From: Mesostigma viride | Lineage: Eukaryota > Streptophyta > Mesostigmatophyceae > Mesostigmatales > Mesostigmataceae | Length of the DNA stretch: 20,087 bases | NCBI GenBank assembly: GCA_009746045.1 | Contig: RPFO01002122.1 | Span: 1 to 20,087 of the forward strand | Direction of reading: 5' to 3' | Notes under the pieces: model-generated | Told to the model about the DNA's origin: nothing | What the model saw: only the letters and a program-made list of their open reading frames with translations | The model's database searches: none | Part shown: positions 11,401-17,400 of the stretch, in pieces | Numbering within the stretch: position 1 is the first letter of the stretch | Layout: every line of letters starts with the position of its first letter | Made by a program: the position numbers and the translations under genes

Positions 11401-14400
11401 CATGCATTACTAGCCTACACTCTGTATGATAAAGACCATACTGCATGCTATCATCTGGTCATGCGTTACTGGCCTACACTCTGTATGATAAAGACCATAC
11501 TGCATGCCATCATCTGGTCATGCATTACTAGCCTACACTCTGTATGATAAAGACCATACTGCATGCCATCATCTGGTCATGCATTACTGGCCTACACTCT
11601 GTATGATAAACACCATACTGCATGCCATCATCTGGTCATGCGTTACTAACCTACACTCTGTATGATAAACACCATACTGCATGCTATGCTTCGGTCTGGT
11701 GCTTGGTGCATCATTAACCTTCGCTAGTATGAGGATAGCAATGTTTACTGATAGGTGCATGCCCATTCTATAATTGGCCGTCCTATAATTTGCAGATAGC
11801 CACTAACTACTTCGCATTGAGCAGTTTTCTGATGGTAACATGTCCATTCTGAGCTGAATTATTCTCCTGAGAGTAAGGTGACGTAACGTGATTTTTTTCT
11901 GATGGTAACATGTCCACTCTATGCATTTTCCCCCTGTCCACTCTTACCCCACCCCACACCCCTCCCCGTCTCCTCTTCTCCCTCTTCCCTCCCATTTCCC
12001 CCTCTCCTTAATCCACCTGCTGCACCCCACTGCCACATCCTATCTTTTAATTCTGGCAGCCAACTCATTTTTTGTTCCTTTTTTCTTTTTCCCTCTCTCT
12101 TTTTTGTTCTTGTAACCGCCTTTGCAGCATCATCGTCATCTTCCTGCAGGTCGTCCTGTACAGTTACATCCTGGGTACCATCTTCCACTACCTGGTCAAG
12201 AAGGACCCCCACGAGGAGGCTCACCGCATGCGCATGCGTGCGGTGGATCACTACTGTCACACGCGGCAGTTACCGCAGCGGCTCAGGGACAGCGTGTCGC
12301 GGTACTTCGAGTTCCAGGTGGGTGTGCTGGGAAGTGAAGGAAGGAAGAGATAACAGGATCGTCGCCCCAGTAAAGGCCAGTGCACCCACTGCCATGGATA
12401 ATGTGACGTTTAGTAGTATTGAAATAGCTACTGTGCTTACTGTGACATCCGACACTAACAAAAGAGTGACAAGAGCGTCCAAGTTAGCCACGAACAACCA
12501 TACCCAGTGGCCTCCTAGTATTTCTCCATCGCTTCACCTGTTGTGATGGGCGCCACTACCACATGAATAGCAAACAACACCTGAATAGTGAGCAAAGAGT
12601 AAAGAACGCCCGACGCCACCACGTGATTGTCGGTCGCTCTGTATACTTCTAACGCTGCCCCCCGGTCGCAAAAAGTCCAACTGTACTACAAGAACAGAGA
12701 GCAGCACAGGTAGCCATGAACCCCATAGCAGCAACAACAGTACCCAGTGGACCAATGACACTGTCTGCAATGCTGTTTCACCCCATCGCGACGTGCGACA
12801 GTATCACAAGAACGGCGAGCAGCACGCGAGCGTTGTCAAGGGGCTCCCCAGCACGATATTGACCCGGGTGGCCCGCTTCCAGTACCAGCAGCTGCTGTCC
12901 AAGGCCTCCTTCTTGTTTGGGAGATGCAGCCCCCAGTTCCTGGGCATGATGATGGTGCGGCTGCGCGAGGTGGGTGCTGGCGTCCGTACGTGAACGCTTG
13001 CAACTGTGATGGCTGCTGGTGCCTGTGCGTGGGTGCTGAAAACAATATTCGGTGCTGGAATGTGTATATGGGTGTTGGCCAATCTGTGGTGGGAGCGGGC
13101 GTTCCCTGTGGGAGCGGGCAATGTGCGTGTTGGCGTGCACTGGCACTTGTGTGATGCCGCCGACACGCACAATTGCAGACAAGGTATGCATGGAACGGTG
13201 GGTGCTATATATATTGTAAGATATACTTGTGATATATATAGCATACATAGAAGTATATACATATTTTGAGCACTATCCGGCGGGCCACACACTTGGCGCG
13301 CGAGCATAGGACGCAAACCCGAGGACGTGCAGACAGCAATGCGCGCGCCCTCCCAACAACCCCTTCTCTTACCCCTCTCCGTTCCTTCCCTTCCCCCCCT
13401 TCTCTGTTGCTTCTCAACTTACCGCTTTCCCCTCCCTCCCTCCCCTCCCCTCCCTCCCCTCCCCTCCCCTCCTCCCCTCCCTCCCCTCCCCTCCCTCCCC
13501 CTCCCCTCTCCTCCCCTCCCCTCCCCTCCCCTCCCTCCCCTCCCCTCCCCTCCCCTCCCCTCCCCCCTCCCTCCCTCCCCTCCCCTCCCCTCCCTCCCCT
13601 CCCCTCCCCTCCCTCCCCTCCCTCCCCTCCCCTCCCCTCCCTCCCCTCCCCTCCCTCCCCTCCCCTCCCTCCCCTCCCCTCCCTCCCTCCCTCCCCTCCC
13701 TCCCCTCCCCTCCCCTCCCCTCCCCTCCCCTCCCTCCCTCCCTCCCCTCCCCTCCCCTCCCTCCTCCTCCCTCCCCTCCCCTCCCTCCCCTCCCTCCCCT
13801 CCCCTCCCCTCCCCTCCCCTCCCCTCCCTCCCCTCCCCTCCCTCCTCCCTCCCTCCCCTCCCCTCCCCTCCCCTCCCTCCCTCCCCTCCCTCCTCCTCCC
13901 CTCCCTCCCCCCCTCCTCCCTCCCCTCCCCTCCCTCCCTCCCCTCCCCTCCCTCCCCTCCCCTCCCTCCCTCCCCTCCCCTCCCTCCCTCCCTCCCTCCT
14001 CTCCCTCCCCTCCCCTCCCTCCCTCCCCCCTCCCTCCCCTCCCCTCCCTCCCTCCCTCCCCTCCTCCTCCCCTCCCCTCCCTCCCCTCCCCTCCCCTCCC
14101 TCCCTCCCTCCCCTCCCTCCCTCCCCTCCCTCCCCTCCCTCCCTCCTCCCCTCCCTCCCCTCCCCTCCCCTCCCCTCCCCTCCCTCCCCTCCCCTCCCCT
14201 CCCTCCCTCCCTCCCCTCCCTCCTCCCCTCCCTCCCTCTCCCTCCCTCTCCCTCCCCTCCCTCCCCTCCCCTCCCCTCCCTCCCTCCCCTCCCCTCCCTC
14301 CCTCCCCTCCCCCTCCTCCCCTCCCCTCCCTCCCCTCCCCTCCCCTCCCTCCCTCCCCCCTCCCTCCCCTCCCCTCCCCTCCCTCCCCTCCCTCCCTCCC

Positions 14401-17400
14401 TCCCCTCCCCTCCCCTCCCCTCCCCTCCCCTCCCTCCCCTCCCCTCCCCTCCCCCTCTCCCTCCCTCCCCTCCCTCCCTCCCCTCTCCCTCCCCTCCCCT
14501 CCCCTCCCTCCCTCCCTCCCCTCCCCTCCCCTCCCTCCTCCCTCCCTCCCTCCCTCCCTCCCTCCCCTCCTCCCTCCTCCCTCCCCTCCCCCCCCTCCCC
14601 TCCCCTCCCCTCCCTCCCTCCCCTCCCTCCCTCCCTCCCTCCCCTCCCCTCCCCTCCCCTCCCCTCCCTCCCTCCTCCCTCCCTCCCTCCCCTCCCCTCC
14701 CTCCCCTCCCTCCCCTCCCTCCCCTCCCCTCCCCTCCCCTCCCTCCCCTCCCTCCCTCCCCTCCCCTCCCTCCCTCCCCTCCCCTCCTTCCCTCCCTCCT
14801 CTCCTCCCCTCCCCTCCCCTCCCCTCCCCTCCCCTCCCCTCCCCTTCCCCTCCCCTTCCCTTCCCTTCGCTCTCCCCCTTCTTCTTTCCCTTCTTTTCGC
14901 CTCTCCCCCTTTCCCCCTTGCCCCTTCCCCGTACCCAGGTCTACCTGATGCCCTCCGAGGAGCTGTTCCGGTCCGGCGAGATCGCCCACGAGCTGTGCTT
15001 TTGTGATGCGGGGGGAGCTCGAGGTGCTCACTTCGGACGGCGTGTTTGTCAAGGCCGTGTCCAGGGACGGCCCAGGGCCCCCCGTGGTGGGCGAGATGGC
15101 CTTCTTCTTCAACATGGGCCAACCCTGCATGTGCGGGCGAGGGAGACAGGGGACGCGATGGTGCTCTCGATCTCAAAGGAGAGCTTTGACGAACTGCTGG
15201 ATATATTCCCGCGGCAATATGGTGAGTAACGACATGGTTTGTTGCTCTGTGTGTGTTGTGCAATGGTGTGTTGCATGTGAAGGCTTAGGCAGCATATGGC
15301 AATGGTGGGTTGGGCATGGGGATTTCGAGGCCTGTTTGGTGCGTTAGGCATAGCTGGAGCTCCCGGGCAACCATACTCTTTGTTACCATAATGGATAGGG
15401 ATATTATTTGATAGTTATATTTGATGCCACCTATGTGCTGCACGTTCCTCCCCCTTCCCCTCCATAGTGACCTATGTGCCGTGCGTTTCCTCCCCCCCTG
15501 TTCTCTATTTTGACCTACATGCAATGCGGTCCTCACCGCTTCCCCTCCTGCCGCATGCCACTATGTCAGACATCATCATGGGCAAACAGTTCGTCCCACT
15601 ATTGCACTATGCATGTCCACCCCGTCCCCTCCCCTCTATGGTGACCTATATGCCGCACGTTCCACACACCCATCCTCATGATGGATGCCCTTCATCATGG
15701 AGCATTGATGCATGCGACATGTCACATGCATAACTCCACATGCCACATGCATAACAGCCACCACATGTGAGGTTTTAGTTTAAGTTCCACCCCCCCTCTC
15801 CCCTTCCCCTTGTGACGTACGCGACCACAACCAGACATGATTATGGGCCACCAATGAATGCACTCCTCCCTTACAGTTATTCCATTGGCCACCTGCCCTA
15901 TACTTTCTCGTGACGGATGCGACCACAACCAGACATTATCATGGGCAACCTGCTGTCCATCCTCGGCGTGGACATTGCGGGAAATCGACTACCTTCATCC
16001 GTCAACGACCGCCCTCGGTCGCCTCCCTGCCCTCTGTGCCTGGTAGCCCGACGGGCTTCCCTGGGAAGCGCCGCCGGAGCAGCCACCTGTCCGCCATCTC
16101 CGACGGGAGCGTGATCCCCAAGCGGAGAGGCAGCCGGGCTGGTGGCTCCGATGGCGGTCCGAATCATAATCCTGGCGGACGGCGACCGAGCACGAAACCC
16201 ATCAGCCAGGGGGTCGAAGAGGCTCTCGCACGGCAGTCTGGCTTCCTCGACATCCAGGGCATCATCTCCTGGTTTTGACTCGGACGGCTCCGATGGTCAC
16301 GGGGCCGGAGATAAACCTTCTGGTGGGTGATCCGGAACATCATCAGGAAAGTCAGCCTGGGGACGGGGGTAGACGAGAACGAGGCCGCGTGGGCGGCCAT
16401 GGAAGCGGAGGAGGCGAATCGGCAGGCGAGGCCTTTATCGGTGTCATGCAGCGGCTGGCGGGGCAGGACGAGTGGAGGGCATCGTTCATGGGGGAGGGGA
16501 CGTGGGGGGGGGGGGACCCGCAGGGCTTCTTTGCGGTGCTGAGGAGCAAGGTGCAGGAGGTGCTGTCCAAGGTACGCGTTTGTGGAAAACAATACCATAC
16601 ACACTCCGCACGGTTAGGTTACTTCGGTTCAGCCGAAAGGCCCTTGGGGATTAGATAATTTCGTTTTATTGGTTGGAAGTGCTACTTGGCCCGTTCAATC
16701 AATTAATATCTAATTTGTTTGGTTGTTTGCTGAACAACCGTTGAACTGGCTGTGCGATCAAATATTTGAAACTTCTTTGTTCGTTTGGTTAGACACGATC
16801 CAGCCGGCAGCACTGCGATTCAATAATTATTTGAACGGTTTGGCTGGTTAAACCAGCAGCAGGCGTTGTTGTTGTTGTTGTTGTTGGTTCCCACACCGCT
16901 GATGTGCAGCAGAGATTCTCGTGCAGCAGCAGGCGTAGCTCACAGGCGTACACATCTCACAGCCGGCAACCGTACATACCTTCGTGGATCGGCTTACATG
17001 CGTAATCTCTAGCACAAGCGGTTTGTTTGGTAACCACCAGTTAGAAGCTCATGTTTTGTTTGCAAAAGAATAATTTTTTTTCTTTGTTTGTTTGGTATCG
17101 TCAGTGAAGCACATTTGTCAGCCAAGTAATATTTATTTACAACTTCTTTGTTTGTTTGGTAGCCACAAAGCAGACAGGGGTGCACACTTGGGAATTAATT
17201 ATTTGCATTCTTCTTGTTTTATTTAGCGTTTTCAGGTGGTGTACGTCCAGAATAAATAATTTTAATTAAAACTAACTGGGAGGGTGTAATAGTAGTAAGT
17301 GTTTTTAATAACAATGCTATAATAAGTCATGTAAGTAATAATACTTGTAGTTTCCAAGGAACGAGCGGGCGCCGCATTCACAATTAAGGGACCTTATAAA

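Noticed and set aside
11150-11690. CRISPR-like array
   Set aside because: Units are contiguous 59-bp repeats without unique spacers, inside an intron of a eukaryotic gene.
13266-15006. Long open frames on both strands, up to about 640 codons, rich in Pro/Leu/Ser or Gly/Glu/Arg
   Set aside because: They exist only because a CCCT/CCCCT tract lacks stop codons. All frames on both strands are open, and the known exon 10 begins at an acceptor at its right edge.
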